A stretch of DNA of 64,000 bases from Collimonas silvisoli (GTDB lineage Bacteria; Pseudomonadota; Gammaproteobacteria; Burkholderiales; Burkholderiaceae_D): contig NZ_JAGQEG010000015.1 of the NCBI RefSeq assembly GCF_018305005.1, positions 1 to 64,000 on the forward strand, given 5' to 3'. The stretch's first letter is position 1; each line of letters starts with the position of its first letter. The position numbers were made by a program, and so were the translations under genes. The notes under the pieces are model-generated. The model was not told where the DNA came from and did no database searches. It saw nothing but the letters and a program-made list of their open reading frames with translations. Positions 9,071 to 16,875 of the stretch are shown one piece after another.

Positions 9071-10177
9071 CTAACTTTCGATGTATTCCCGATAGTAGCG
9101 ATTGCCCAGACTGGTCAGAATTTCATAGCCGATGGTGCCGGCCGAATGCGCCACTTCATCGACCGCACGGTGCGGGCCGATCAGCTCGACCAGAGCGCCG
9201 GCCTGCAGGCGCTGGGCAGCGATACCGGTGGCGTCGATGGTGATCGAATCCATCGAGATGGTGCCGACCATCGGCGCTGCATGGTCGTCGATGAACACCA
9301 CGCCGCGATTGCTCATGCTGCGCAGCCAGCCGTCGGCGTAACCGACGCCGACGGTGGCGATCTGGCGTGGTTCGGTGGCGCTGTAACTGATGCCGTAACC
9401 GACATGGTCGCCGCGCTGTATGGTCCTGGTCTGCAGGATGCGTCCGTGCAGCGCAACCACCGGCTGCAGCGGATTGGCGGCGCCGGCCACCGGTGCGATG
9501 CCATATAGCGCCGCGCCGGGGCGGACCAGGTCGAACTGATAATCGGGACCGAGAAAAATACCGGAAGAATTGGCCAGGCTGGCGGCCACCTGCGGCAGGC
9601 GCTGCCGCAGCGTTTTGAAACGCGCCAACTGGCTGGCGTTCATCGGATGATTCTGGTGTTCGGCACAAGCCAGGTGACTCATCAGGAACAGCGGCGGGAT
9701 GCTTTGCAGGAAGCGCGGATCAGCCAGCCAGGCCTCGGCTTCGGCCGCCGGCAATCCCATCCGCGACATGCCGCTATCGACCTGGATAATGGCCGGCAGC
9801 GGCCGTTGCAGCGACTCCGCCAGCATGTGCCAAGCCTGGATTTGTTGCAGGCTGTTGAGCACCGGGATCAAGCCGTGGGCGATGAATTCCTGCTCGGCGC
9901 CGACTGGCGGGCCATGCAGCACAAACACCTGCGCCGTTGCCGGCAGATGCGGACGCAGCGCAATGCCTTCATCCAGATGAGCGACAAAGAAATGCCGGCA
10001 GCCTTCCGCCGCCAGCGCCGGTCCGACCCGCTCTGCGCCGAGCCCATAGGCATCGGCCTTGACGGCTGCGCCGCAGATGGCCGATCCGGCTTGCTGGCGT
10101 AGAAAGCGATAGTTGCTGCGCAGGGCGTCGAGGTCGACTGTCAGGATGGCGCCGGCGTGTGCCGCTTGTGGATGCAT
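9071..10177 (-). CDS. alr: Alanine racemase (probably catabolic, DadX-like)
   Basis: 368 residues of fold-type III PLP enzyme. Lys40 in AAVKADAYGLG is the PLP-binding lysine. The HVGYGISYSA segment carries the second catalytic base, and SMDSITID lies in the C-terminal beta domain. It interconverts L- and D-alanine. The gene lies 48 bp after dadA in the same direction, the classic arrangement for a catabolic dadAX operon in which racemisation feeds D-alanine to the dehydrogenase. A biosynthetic role in peptidoglycan supply is also possible if this is the only racemase in the genome. Confidence 0.93.
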   Translation of the reverse strand: MHPQAAHAGAILTVDLDALRSNYRFLRQQAGSAICGAAVKADAYGLGAERVGPALAAEGCRHFFVAHLDEGIALRPHLPATAQVFVLHGPPVGAEQEFIAHGLIPVLNSLQQIQAWHMLAESLQRPLPAIIQVDSGMSRMGLPAAEAEAWLADPRFLQSIPPLFLMSHLACAEHQNHPMNASQLARFKTLRQRLPQVAASLANSSGIFLGPDYQFDLVRPGAALYGIAPVAGAANPLQPVVALHGRILQTRTIQRGDHVGYGISYSATEPRQIATVGVGYADGWLRSMSNRGVVFIDDHAAPMVGTISMDSITIDATGIAAQRLQAGALVELIGPHRAVDEVAHSAGTIGYEILTSLGNRYYREYIES

Positions 10178-10225
10178 GGTTTGTGTGGTTCAAAAAATGT
10201 GATGTCTGCCGCGGCCGGAACCGGC

Positions 10226-11512
10226 TCAGGCATAAGCCGGATGCGCCGCCTGCGCACCGTGCTTGCTGTAGCGTCCGACCGCCAGATCATCCGAAGCAAT
10301 CGCCGGCCGCTTGCCGGAAATCAGGTCCGCGAGCAGTTGCGCCGAGCCGCAAGACATGGTCCAGCCTAGCGTGCCGTGGCCGGTATTCAAGAACAAGTTG
10401 CGGATATGGGTGGCGCCGACGATCGGCGTACCGTCCGGCGTCATCGGCCGCAAGCCGGTCCAGAAACTGGCGGCGGCGGTGTTGCCGGCGCCCGGGAACA
10501 GGTCGTTGACCACCATCTCCAGGGTGGCGCGGCGTTTCGGTTTGAGCGTCTTGTTGAAGCCGACGATCTCCGCCATGCCGCCGACCCGGATGCGGTCGTC
10601 GAAGCGGGTGATGGCGATCTTGTAGGTTTCGTCGAGGATGGTCGAGACCGGCGCCGCTTCGACATCGACAATCGGCACCGTGATCGAATAACCCTTCAGC
10701 GGGTACACAGGAATCTGCAGCAGCGAACCGAGGAAGCCGGTTGAATAAGCGCCCAGCGCCACCACGTAGCGATCGGCTTGCAGATGTTCCGGGCCGCACT
10801 GGACGCCGGCGATTTCGCCGTTGGCCAAGGTCAGCGCATCGATCTGCAGGTTGTAGCGGAAGCGCACGCCCAGATCCTCGGCCATCTTGGCCAGGCGAGT
10901 GGTGAACATCTGGCAGTCGCCGGTTTCATCGTTCGGCAGGCGCAAGGCGCCGCTCAATTTGTGCTTGACCGCTTCCAGCGCCGGTTCCGCCAGCGCCAGC
11001 TGGTCCGGCGTCAGCAATTCGAACGGCACGCCCGTCTCTTGCAGCACCTGGATATCCTTGGCGGCGTCGTCCAGCTGCTGCTGGCTGCGGAACACCTGCA
11101 TGGTGCCGAGCTGGCGGCCTTCGTAAGCGATGCCGGTGTCGGCGCGCAAGACCTTGAAGCAGTCGCGGCTGTATTCGGCCAGGCGCACCATGCGTTCCTT
11201 GTTGACGGCGTAACGGGGGGCGCTGCAGTTGCGCAGCATCTGCCACATCCAGCGCAGCTGGAACAGGGTGCCGTCAGGGGTGATCGAGAGCGGTGCGTGT
11301 TTTTGCAACATCCACTTCAGCGCTTTGAGCGGGATGCCTGGAGCGGCCCAGGGCGACGCATAACCGGGGGAGATCTGGCCGGCGTTGGCAAAACTGGTGT
11401 CTTGCGCCGGCCCCGGCAGGCGGTCGATGACCGTCACCTCATGACCGGCACGCGCCAGATAATAGGCGCTGGTAACGCCGACTACACCGCTGCCAAGGAT
11501 GAGCACTCGCAT
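10226..11512 (-). CDS. dadA: D-amino acid dehydrogenase small subunit
   Basis: 428 residues, with an N-terminal FAD-binding dinucleotide fold starting [13 protein letters not shown] and the DadA hallmark around [19 protein letters not shown]. The C-terminal [17 protein letters not shown] and [16 protein letters not shown] motifs complete FAD binding. It oxidises D-alanine and other D-amino acids to 2-oxo acids and ammonia, passing electrons to the respiratory chain at the inner membrane. First gene of the dadA-alr operon, read away from a divergently transcribed Lrp-type regulator across a dyad-rich 136-bp intergenic region. Confidence 0.95.
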   Translation of the reverse strand: MRVLILGSGVVGVTSAYYLARAGHEVTVIDRLPGPAQDTSFANAGQISPGYASPWAAPGIPLKALKWMLQKHAPLSITPDGTLFQLRWMWQMLRNCSAPRYAVNKERMVRLAEYSRDCFKVLRADTGIAYEGRQLGTMQVFRSQQQLDDAAKDIQVLQETGVPFELLTPDQLALAEPALEAVKHKLSGALRLPNDETGDCQMFTTRLAKMAEDLGVRFRYNLQIDALTLANGEIAGVQCGPEHLQADRYVVALGAYSTGFLGSLLQIPVYPLKGYSITVPIVDVEAAPVSTILDETYKIAITRFDDRIRVGGMAEIVGFNKTLKPKRRATLEMVVNDLFPGAGNTAAASFWTGLRPMTPDGTPIVGATHIRNLFLNTGHGTLGWTMSCGSAQLLADLISGKRPAIASDDLAVGRYSKHGAQAAHPAYA

Positions 11513-11546
11513 CTTTAATCCCCTAACGCCTGAATTGATTTTGATT

Positions 11547-11597
11547 TACAGTAATAAGCGCTATGCTAATAGCTATTTTCTAGCATTTGTTACTGTA
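11547..11597. promoter_or_regulatory. Nested inverted repeats in the dadA/lrp divergent promoter
   Basis: Between the divergent genes, TACAGTAA (11547-11554) pairs with TTACTGTA (11590-11597), and inside it ATGCTA (11563-11568) pairs with TAGCAT (11581-11586). The extended AT-rich dyad is the type of site bound by Lrp-family octamers and probably controls both the dadA operon and the regulator gene. The repeats are read directly; the binding is inferred. Confidence 0.55.
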
Positions 11598-11648
11598 TAG
11601 ATCGATATATTCAGGATTTAACACTAAAAACATCATCAAATTCGAGAC

Positions 11649-12140
11649 ATGAGAATCTACAAGGAATCGAGCCGCGCCCTGGACAAGCTAGACCGTCATA
11701 TTTTGCGTTTGCTGCAACAGGACGGCCGCATGTCGATGAAGGATCTGGGCGAGCAAGTGGGTTTGTCGATCACGCCCTGCATCGAGCGCGTCAAACGGAT
11801 GGAGCGCGACGGCGTCATCGACGGTTATTACGCCCGCATCAACCCGGCGGCGGTGGGCGCCAAGCTGCTGGTGTTCGTCGAGATTACGCTGAACCAGAAA
11901 TCGGCGCATGCCTTCGAACAGTTCCGGCGCGAGGTGTTGCGGATTCCAGAAGTGCTCGAATGCCATCTGGTGTCCGGTGATTTCGATTACCTGATCAAAG
12001 CCCGCATCCGCGAGATGGCAGAGTATCGGAAACTGCTGGGCGACATGCTGCTGCAACTGCCGGGCGCGGCGCAGTCCAAGAGCTATGTTGTAATGGAGGA
12101 AATCAAGGAGACGCTGGCATTGTCGATGGATACTAAATAG
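11649..12140 (+). CDS. Lrp/AsnC-family transcriptional regulator (likely dad operon regulator)
   Basis: 163 residues. The N-terminal winged helix-turn-helix (LDKLDRHILRLLQQDGRMSMKD and on through the recognition helix near SITPCIERVKRME) is followed by an AsnC/RAM ligand-binding domain with the typical VSGDFDYLIKARI segment near residue 110. It lies divergent to dadA, as in E. coli and Pseudomonas, where Lrp or DadR activates alanine catabolism in response to alanine. That makes DadR/Lrp the likely identity. The nested dyad in the intergenic region is its presumed operator. Confidence 0.9.
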   Translation: MRIYKESSRALDKLDRHILRLLQQDGRMSMKDLGEQVGLSITPCIERVKRMERDGVIDGYYARINPAAVGAKLLVFVEITLNQKSAHAFEQFRREVLRIPEVLECHLVSGDFDYLIKARIREMAEYRKLLGDMLLQLPGAAQSKSYVVMEEIKETLALSMDTK

Positions 12141-12161
12141 CGGCGGCTGATGTGGCCGGGT

Positions 12162-12809
12162 TCAAGTTGCGGAGTTCAAGCTGATTTCGATGCGCTCCTT
12201 GCCCTTGCCGATGTTCTTGCGTTTCAGCTTGAGCGCGCCGACTTCTGCTGTCGAGCGCGGATGGGTGCCGCCGCAAGCCATTTTGGCGAATCCCGCGACT
12301 TCCCAATAGCGCCGTTGCGCCGCTTCGTCGCTGAAGGCGGTGACGATAGGCAGGTCGGCCTGCAGCAGTGCGGCCACTTCGGTTTCTATTCGCGGAAACA
12401 ACGCCGCGATACTGCCTTCATAGGCAAAATCGATACGCGCTTTGTCGGCCGAAATATGGGAGCCGATACGTTCTATCCCGGGCCGCAGCCGGCACACCAG
12501 TTGCAGCACCATCTCGGCGGCAAAGTGCAGCCGCATCAGGCGATGGCGGCGTTCCCAGTCGATCGCGATCTCGACCTCGCTGCCCGCCTGAAGGCCATGT
12601 CCCGGAGCAAGCGTGTAGAGAATATCCAGCCCATCTTTTTCTGCGGACAGCACAGGATGGCCGCCCAATGTGCCGTAGTCGCTTTCCTGGCCGCCGGAAA
12701 AGGCAAAGAAAATAGTCTCCGCGAGACGGATACGGTCGTTGTCGACGGCGACGACCCGGGTGTTAAGCGTTGTGCGATAGGGATCTTGCCAGAAGAGCTT
12801 GTGTGTCAT
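12162..12809 (-). CDS. AlaX-like alanyl-tRNA editing protein (divergent)
   Basis: 215 residues from the ATG at 12809; the open frame extends upstream but that part is not conserved-looking. The protein matches the free-standing AlaX editing fold (FFAFSGGQESDYGTLGG; ACGGTHPRSTAEVG), which hydrolyses Ser-tRNA(Ala) or Gly-tRNA(Ala). One zinc-site element is unusual: the normal HxxxH is His95-Phe-Ala-Ala-Glu99, so the second histidine is replaced by glutamate, while the C-terminal CGGTH remains. It may still bind zinc, or have a shifted activity. Located just beyond the Lrp gene in the alanine block, convergent with it. Confidence 0.8.
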   Translation of the reverse strand: MTHKLFWQDPYRTTLNTRVVAVDNDRIRLAETIFFAFSGGQESDYGTLGGHPVLSAEKDGLDILYTLAPGHGLQAGSEVEIAIDWERRHRLMRLHFAAEMVLQLVCRLRPGIERIGSHISADKARIDFAYEGSIAALFPRIETEVAALLQADLPIVTAFSDEAAQRRYWEVAGFAKMACGGTHPRSTAEVGALKLKRKNIGKGKERIEISLNSAT

Positions 12810-12861
12810 GGCCGGTCGACATGAATAGAAGGTTCGATAAGGATAAAGGATAGAGAATAAT

Positions 12862-12893
12862 AAAGGGGCGAGTCCGTCACTCGCCCCTTTCTC
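12862..12893 (-). terminator. Intrinsic terminator between the pirin and AlaX genes
   Basis: A perfect 12-bp stem AAAGGGGCGAGT (12862-12873) / ACTCGCCCCTTT (12879-12890) with a five-base loop. On the minus strand it is followed by a T-rich run (TTTATTATT), so it ends transcription of the pirin gene. The plus-strand side is also T-rich, so it may work in both directions. Confidence 0.85.
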
Positions 12894-12904
12894 TTTGTTA
12901 AACC

Positions 12905-13750
12905 TTAGAACTTGCCATCCCGGAAATCCTGGATCGCCTGCTCTACCTGTTCGCGAGTATTCATCACGAACGGTCCCCACTGCGCAATCGGCTCATTCAG
13001 CGGCCGCCCGGCAATCAGCAGGAAGCGGCTGTCGCCCTGCGCTTGCAGGCTGACGCCGGCGGCGTCGGCGGTGTTGCTCAAGATCGCCATGCGGCCTGCC
13101 GGTGCGCTACGGCTGTCTTCACCGATGTGCAGTTCGCCTTCGAATACATACAGGAAAGCGTTGTGGCTTGCCGGTATCGGCAAATCGAGCTGCTGGCCGG
13201 CTGCCAGCTGCACGTCCAGATACAGCGGCTCGGTGTGCTGCCGCTGCACCGCGCCGGCGGCGCCGAAAGCTGAACCGGCAATCACCTTCACCTTGACGCC
13301 CGGCTGCGGCGACACTTGCGGGATCTCGCCGGCTTGCAGGTCGCGATAGCTGGGGGCGATCATCTTGTCGCCCGAGGCCAGGTTGAGCCACAGCTGGAAG
13401 CCGCTCATCAAGCCGTCTTCCTGTTCCGGCAGCTCCGAATGCACCAGCCCGCTGCCGGCGGTCATCCACTGTACGCCGCCGGCTTGCAGCAAGCCTTCGT
13501 TGCCGGCATTGTCGCGATGGCGCATGCGCCCGGCCAGCATGTAGGTGACGGTTTCGAAACCACGGTGCGGATGATCGGGGAAGCCGGCGAGGTAGTCTTC
13601 CGGCTTGTCCGAATGGAAATTATCGAGCATCAGGAAAGGATCGAGACGGCGTTGCAGATCGTGCGTCAAGACCCGCACCAGGCTCACGCCCGCGCCGTCC
13701 TGGGTGGCGACGCCGGTGACCAGGCGTTCGAGTTGGCGATTGAAGTTCAT
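12905..13750 (-). CDS. Pirin family protein
   Basis: 281 residues of bicupin fold. The N-terminal cupin contains the pirin metal-site motif (FPDHPHRGFETVTYML and later HSELPEQEDGL), and a C-terminal pirin domain follows from about residue 170. Bacterial pirins are cytoplasmic iron-binding proteins; some have quercetinase activity and others bind metabolic enzymes. The gene lies 34 bp after a DoxX-family gene on the same strand, under a divergent LysR regulator. Pirin-DoxX-LysR clusters are common and suggest a role in oxidative or electrophile stress. Substrate unknown. Confidence 0.9.
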   Translation of the reverse strand: MNFNRQLERLVTGVATQDGAGVSLVRVLTHDLQRRLDPFLMLDNFHSDKPEDYLAGFPDHPHRGFETVTYMLAGRMRHRDNAGNEGLLQAGGVQWMTAGSGLVHSELPEQEDGLMSGFQLWLNLASGDKMIAPSYRDLQAGEIPQVSPQPGVKVKVIAGSAFGAAGAVQRQHTEPLYLDVQLAAGQQLDLPIPASHNAFLYVFEGELHIGEDSRSAPAGRMAILSNTADAAGVSLQAQGDSRFLLIAGRPLNEPIAQWGPFVMNTREQVEQAIQDFRDGKF

Positions 13751-13784
13751 AACGTTCTCCGTTCCTTCATAAAAATAGTTTGTC

Positions 13785-14174
13785 TTACCCTTGTTTTTTC
13801 GAATCTGTATCGACCGCCGCCAGCATCAGCAAGGCGCCGATGATCGAGATGTTTTTCAGGAAGTTGATCAGCTGGTTTTGCGCATTGGCTGGATCTGCTG
13901 CCCAGAAGCGGTGGGCGGTCAGGGTCGCGGCTACCGTGAACAGCGCCACGACGATGGCTATCGGACGTGTGTTCCAGCCGGCCATGATCGCCAGCCCGCC
14001 GCCGACTTCAACCAGGATGGTAGCCAGCACCGCGAAAGTCGCGAGCGGCACGCCGAGGCTGGTCATATAACCGACCGTGCCGGAAAAGGCGGCGATCTTC
14101 ATTACGCCGGAAATGACGAAAAGCGAAGCCAGCAGGACCCGGCCGATGCGATACAGGTTTGGTGAAATTTGCAT
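13785..14174 (-). CDS. DoxX family membrane protein
   Basis: 129 residues from the ATG at 14174 (MQISPNLYRIGRVLLASLF), with GGAAA upstream. Four membrane helices with the DoxX pattern (LFVISGVMKIAAF; LVEVGGGLAIMAGW; AHRFW). DoxX proteins are small inner-membrane proteins linked to redox homeostasis, often next to thiol or quinone stress genes. It heads a two-gene operon with pirin. A second DoxX protein of the same length and very similar sequence is at 24.8-25.2 kb, so the two are paralogs. Confidence 0.9.
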   Translation of the reverse strand: MQISPNLYRIGRVLLASLFVISGVMKIAAFSGTVGYMTSLGVPLATFAVLATILVEVGGGLAIMAGWNTRPIAIVVALFTVAATLTAHRFWAADPANAQNQLINFLKNISIIGALLMLAAVDTDSKKQG

Positions 14175-14326
14175 GATGTTTCCAATCTTTAGATAAGTTG
14201 TAATGCGAAATTGCAATGCGTGGGTTGTGGCGCAAGTAAGTAGTTGCTTTCACGTCGCCGCACTGACTGATTGTTGCATCCCGATTGCAGCGAACAAGGT
14301 CATCTTAGTCTTCTTGTTCCTGGCAG

Positions 14327-14372
14327 GATATTGATTATCTTGCGATAATCAATATCTAATTATTAGATATTG
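14327..14372. promoter_or_regulatory. Overlapping palindromes in the doxX/lysR divergent promoter
   Basis: Two perfect inverted repeats share an arm. GATATTGATTATC (14327-14339) and GATAATCAATATC (14344-14356) flank a TTGC loop, and CAATATCTAAT (14350-14360) and ATTAGATATTG (14362-14372) flank a single T. The second ends ten bases before the LysR start codon. TTATC-TTGC-GATAA fits the T-N11-A form of LysR boxes. This is a probable two-site operator for the divergent regulator. Confidence 0.65.
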
Positions 14373-14382
14373 TTGAGCCGCC

Positions 14383-15288
14383 ATGAATATCGAAAGACTG
14401 TCGCTGGATCAATTACGGGTATTTGCCCAAGTCGCCGATAGCGGCAGTTTTCTGGCCGCAGCACGGGCGCTGACGCGGGCTCAGTCGGCGGTCAGCTATG
14501 CGATCAGCACGCTGGAAGGCCAACTCGGCCTGCCCTTGTTCGATCGCAGCAGCTATCGGCCGCAACTGACCGCGGCTGGCATCGAGCTATTGCGCGACGC
14601 CCGCCAGGTACTGGATCAGGTTGATGCGCTGCAGGCGCGCGCCGCCGCCTATGCGCAAGGGCAGGAGCTGGAGATCACGCTGGCGCTGGACGTGTTTTTC
14701 CCGACCTCGGCGCTAGTGGTGTTGTTAGGCGATTTCCGCCAGGCGTTTCCCGGCGTCACGGTGCGTTTGGAGATCGAAGCGCTAGGCGCCGTCGCCGAGC
14801 GCGTGATCGACGGCGAAGCAATGCTCGGCGTGCTCGGCACCTTGCCGATCATTCCGTCTAATCTGCTGCATGTCAGCTTGCCGACGGTACTGCTGGTCGG
14901 CGTGGTGGCGCCAAGCCACGCGCTGGCGCAGATCAGCGGCCGTATTCCCAGCCATGTGCTGGAGCAGCAGGTGCAACTGGTGCTGAGCGACCGCAGCGCG
15001 CTCACCGCCAATCAGGATTTCTCGGTGCATTCTTCGCTGGCCTGGCGCATGAGCGATCTCGGCACCAAGCACGCGTTGCTGCGCGCCGGCTTGGGTTGGG
15101 GTTATATGCCGCAGCACGTGGTGGCCGACGATCTCGCGAGCGGCCGGCTGGTGCGTATCCTGACGGCCGGCCATCCGCCCCAAGGCGCGGCGCTGCCGAT
15201 GCAATGCGTGTACCGGCCCGATCGCGAAGTCGGCCCGGCGCTCAGCTGGTGGCTGGATGCGCTGGCGAAGCTGACTAGCCTGGGTTAA
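14383..15288 (+). CDS. LysR-family transcriptional regulator (doxX-pirin operon)
   Basis: 301 residues with an N-terminal LysR winged helix (LSLDQLRVFAQVADSGSF, recognition helix near RAQSAVSYAISTLE) and a type 2 periplasmic-binding-protein-like effector domain from about residue 90. It is divergent from doxX-pirin, with a palindrome array in the 208-bp gap, so it most likely controls that operon and itself. The effector is unknown. Confidence 0.9.
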   Translation: MNIERLSLDQLRVFAQVADSGSFLAAARALTRAQSAVSYAISTLEGQLGLPLFDRSSYRPQLTAAGIELLRDARQVLDQVDALQARAAAYAQGQELEITLALDVFFPTSALVVLLGDFRQAFPGVTVRLEIEALGAVAERVIDGEAMLGVLGTLPIIPSNLLHVSLPTVLLVGVVAPSHALAQISGRIPSHVLEQQVQLVLSDRSALTANQDFSVHSSLAWRMSDLGTKHALLRAGLGWGYMPQHVVADDLASGRLVRILTAGHPPQGAALPMQCVYRPDREVGPALSWWLDALAKLTSLG

Positions 15289-15357
15289 CCAACACAGCGC
15301 CCCGAAGAGCGCTGCCGGTTGCGCCCGAAGGCGCTGTCCGGCACAATACCGCCAGCT

Positions 15358-15467
15358 TCGGAGATGGCATTCCTCCCTGAACCGCTGCGCTTGACCTTGA
15401 ATCCGCACGGGTTCAATCGATAAAGCAGCTGATGATGCCTGCAAGTTCCTGGATGGGATTTGCAGGC
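15358..15467 (+). ncRNA. Fluoride riboswitch (crcB motif) with downstream expression-platform hairpin
   Basis: The sequence has the fluoride aptamer layout. GGAG (15360-15363) pairs with CTCC (15373-15376). GCTGC (15384-15388) pairs with GCAGC (15425-15429) around a variable hairpin TTGAATCC/GGGTTCAA. The conserved CTGATGATGCC follows, and its ATGCC (15435-15439) forms the pseudoknot with GGCAT (15366-15370). An 8-bp hairpin GCCTGCAA (15437-15444)/TTGCAGGC (15460-15467) overlaps the pseudoknot strand, so the two folds exclude each other. Fluoride binding should switch on the CLC gene downstream. There is no U-tract after the hairpin, so control may not be by simple intrinsic termination. Confidence 0.9.
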
Positions 15468-15528
15468 GTGCGCGATTAGATCGTCCTGCCATCCAGGTTT
15501 GAGTTCTTCAAATCTAGTATCCATATTT

Positions 15529-16851
15529 ATGAAAAAAACAAAATATCCTGAACAGTTCCTGATGCTGGCATACCTCGCGCGCTGGCTGCTGCTGGCGTCC
15601 GCGGTTGGCGCCTTGGCCGGCCTGGCGTCGGCGATTCTGTTGCTGTCGCTGGAGTGGGCCACGGATACGCGCAATGCTCATCGCTGGCTGTTGTGGCTGC
15701 TGCCGCTGGCGGGGTTTGCGGTCGGGCTGATTTATCACTTGCTGGGTAAATCGGTCGAGGGCGGCAACAACCTGCTGATCGATGAAATCCACGATCCCCA
15801 GCGCATCGTGCCGAAACGCATGGCGCCATTGATTCTGGCCGGTACCGTGATTACCCATTTGTTCGGCGGTTCCGCCGGCCGCGAGGGTACTGCGGTGCAG
15901 ATGGGCGGCGCCCTGGCCGATGTGATTACCCGCATCACCCGGCTCGGTCCGGACCAGCGCCGCATCCTGCTGATGGCAGGCATCAGCGCCGGTTTCGCTT
16001 CAGTGTTCGGAACGCCGCTGGCCGGCGCCGTCTTCGGGCTGGAAGTGCTGGCCATCGGCCGCCTGCGTTACGACGCCATCCTGCCTTGCTTCATCGCGGC
16101 CATCATCGGCGATCAGATCCCGGCTTTGCTCGGAGCGCAGCATACTCACTATGCGATTCCCTTCGTGCCGCATTTCAGCATCGGGATTTTTGCTGCGACG
16201 CTGGCGGCCGGCATCGTGTTCGGCGTGGTCGGTATGGTCTTCGCGCAAGCAACCCACGGCTTGTCGCGCCTGGTCAAGCGTCTCGTCAAGTTCCCGCCGC
16301 TGCGGCCGTTTGCCGGCGGCGTGGCGGTATTGCTGCTGGCCTTGTTGCCAGGTACGGACAAGTATCTGGGGCTGGGGATTCCAACCATCGTCGAGGCCTT
16401 CGAGAAACCGCTGCCGGCCTACGACTTCGCCGGCAAAATCGTCTTCACGGTAGTCACCCTGGCGTCCGGTTTCAAAGGCGGCGAGGTGACGCCGTTGTTC
16501 TACATCGGCGCCACGCTGGGCAACGCCCTGGCGCAGTTGCTGGCGTTGCCGATCCCGGTGCTGGCCGGGCTGGGGTTCGTGGCGGTATTCGCCGGCGCCG
16601 CCAATACGCCGCTGGCGTCGACCATCATGGCGATCGAATTATTCGGGCCGGAGATCGGCGTGCTGGCCGGGATCGCCTGCGTTGTCAGTTACCTGTTTTC
16701 CGGCCACACCGGGATTTATCATGCGCAACGGATAGGCCACGCCAAGCGCCTGACGATCCCCGAGGGCATGCGCTTGTCGGAGATCGCCGGTTTTCGCAAA
16801 CGCGGCAATGAGGACGATAAGCTTGATAAAGCCGACGGTCGGATCGAATAG
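15529..16851 (+). CDS. CLC-F type fluoride/proton antiporter
   Basis: 440 residues from the ATG at 15529; the longer frame would run into the riboswitch. About ten or more membrane helices of the CLC fold. The ion-pathway motif reads GGSAGREGTAVQMG, the CLC-F variant in place of GKEGP of chloride CLCs, and GFKGGEVTPLFYIGA is also typical. CLC-F proteins expel fluoride in exchange for protons across the inner membrane. The fluoride riboswitch directly upstream confirms the assignment. Single-gene unit; downstream is a convergent Hsp70-family gene. Confidence 0.92.
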   Translation: MKKTKYPEQFLMLAYLARWLLLASAVGALAGLASAILLLSLEWATDTRNAHRWLLWLLPLAGFAVGLIYHLLGKSVEGGNNLLIDEIHDPQRIVPKRMAPLILAGTVITHLFGGSAGREGTAVQMGGALADVITRITRLGPDQRRILLMAGISAGFASVFGTPLAGAVFGLEVLAIGRLRYDAILPCFIAAIIGDQIPALLGAQHTHYAIPFVPHFSIGIFAATLAAGIVFGVVGMVFAQATHGLSRLVKRLVKFPPLRPFAGGVAVLLLALLPGTDKYLGLGIPTIVEAFEKPLPAYDFAGKIVFTVVTLASGFKGGEVTPLFYIGATLGNALAQLLALPIPVLAGLGFVAVFAGAANTPLASTIMAIELFGPEIGVLAGIACVVSYLFSGHTGIYHAQRIGHAKRLTIPEGMRLSEIAGFRKRGNEDDKLDKADGRIE

Positions 16852-16875
16852 GGCGAACCGAAGTTAAGCTGTAAT

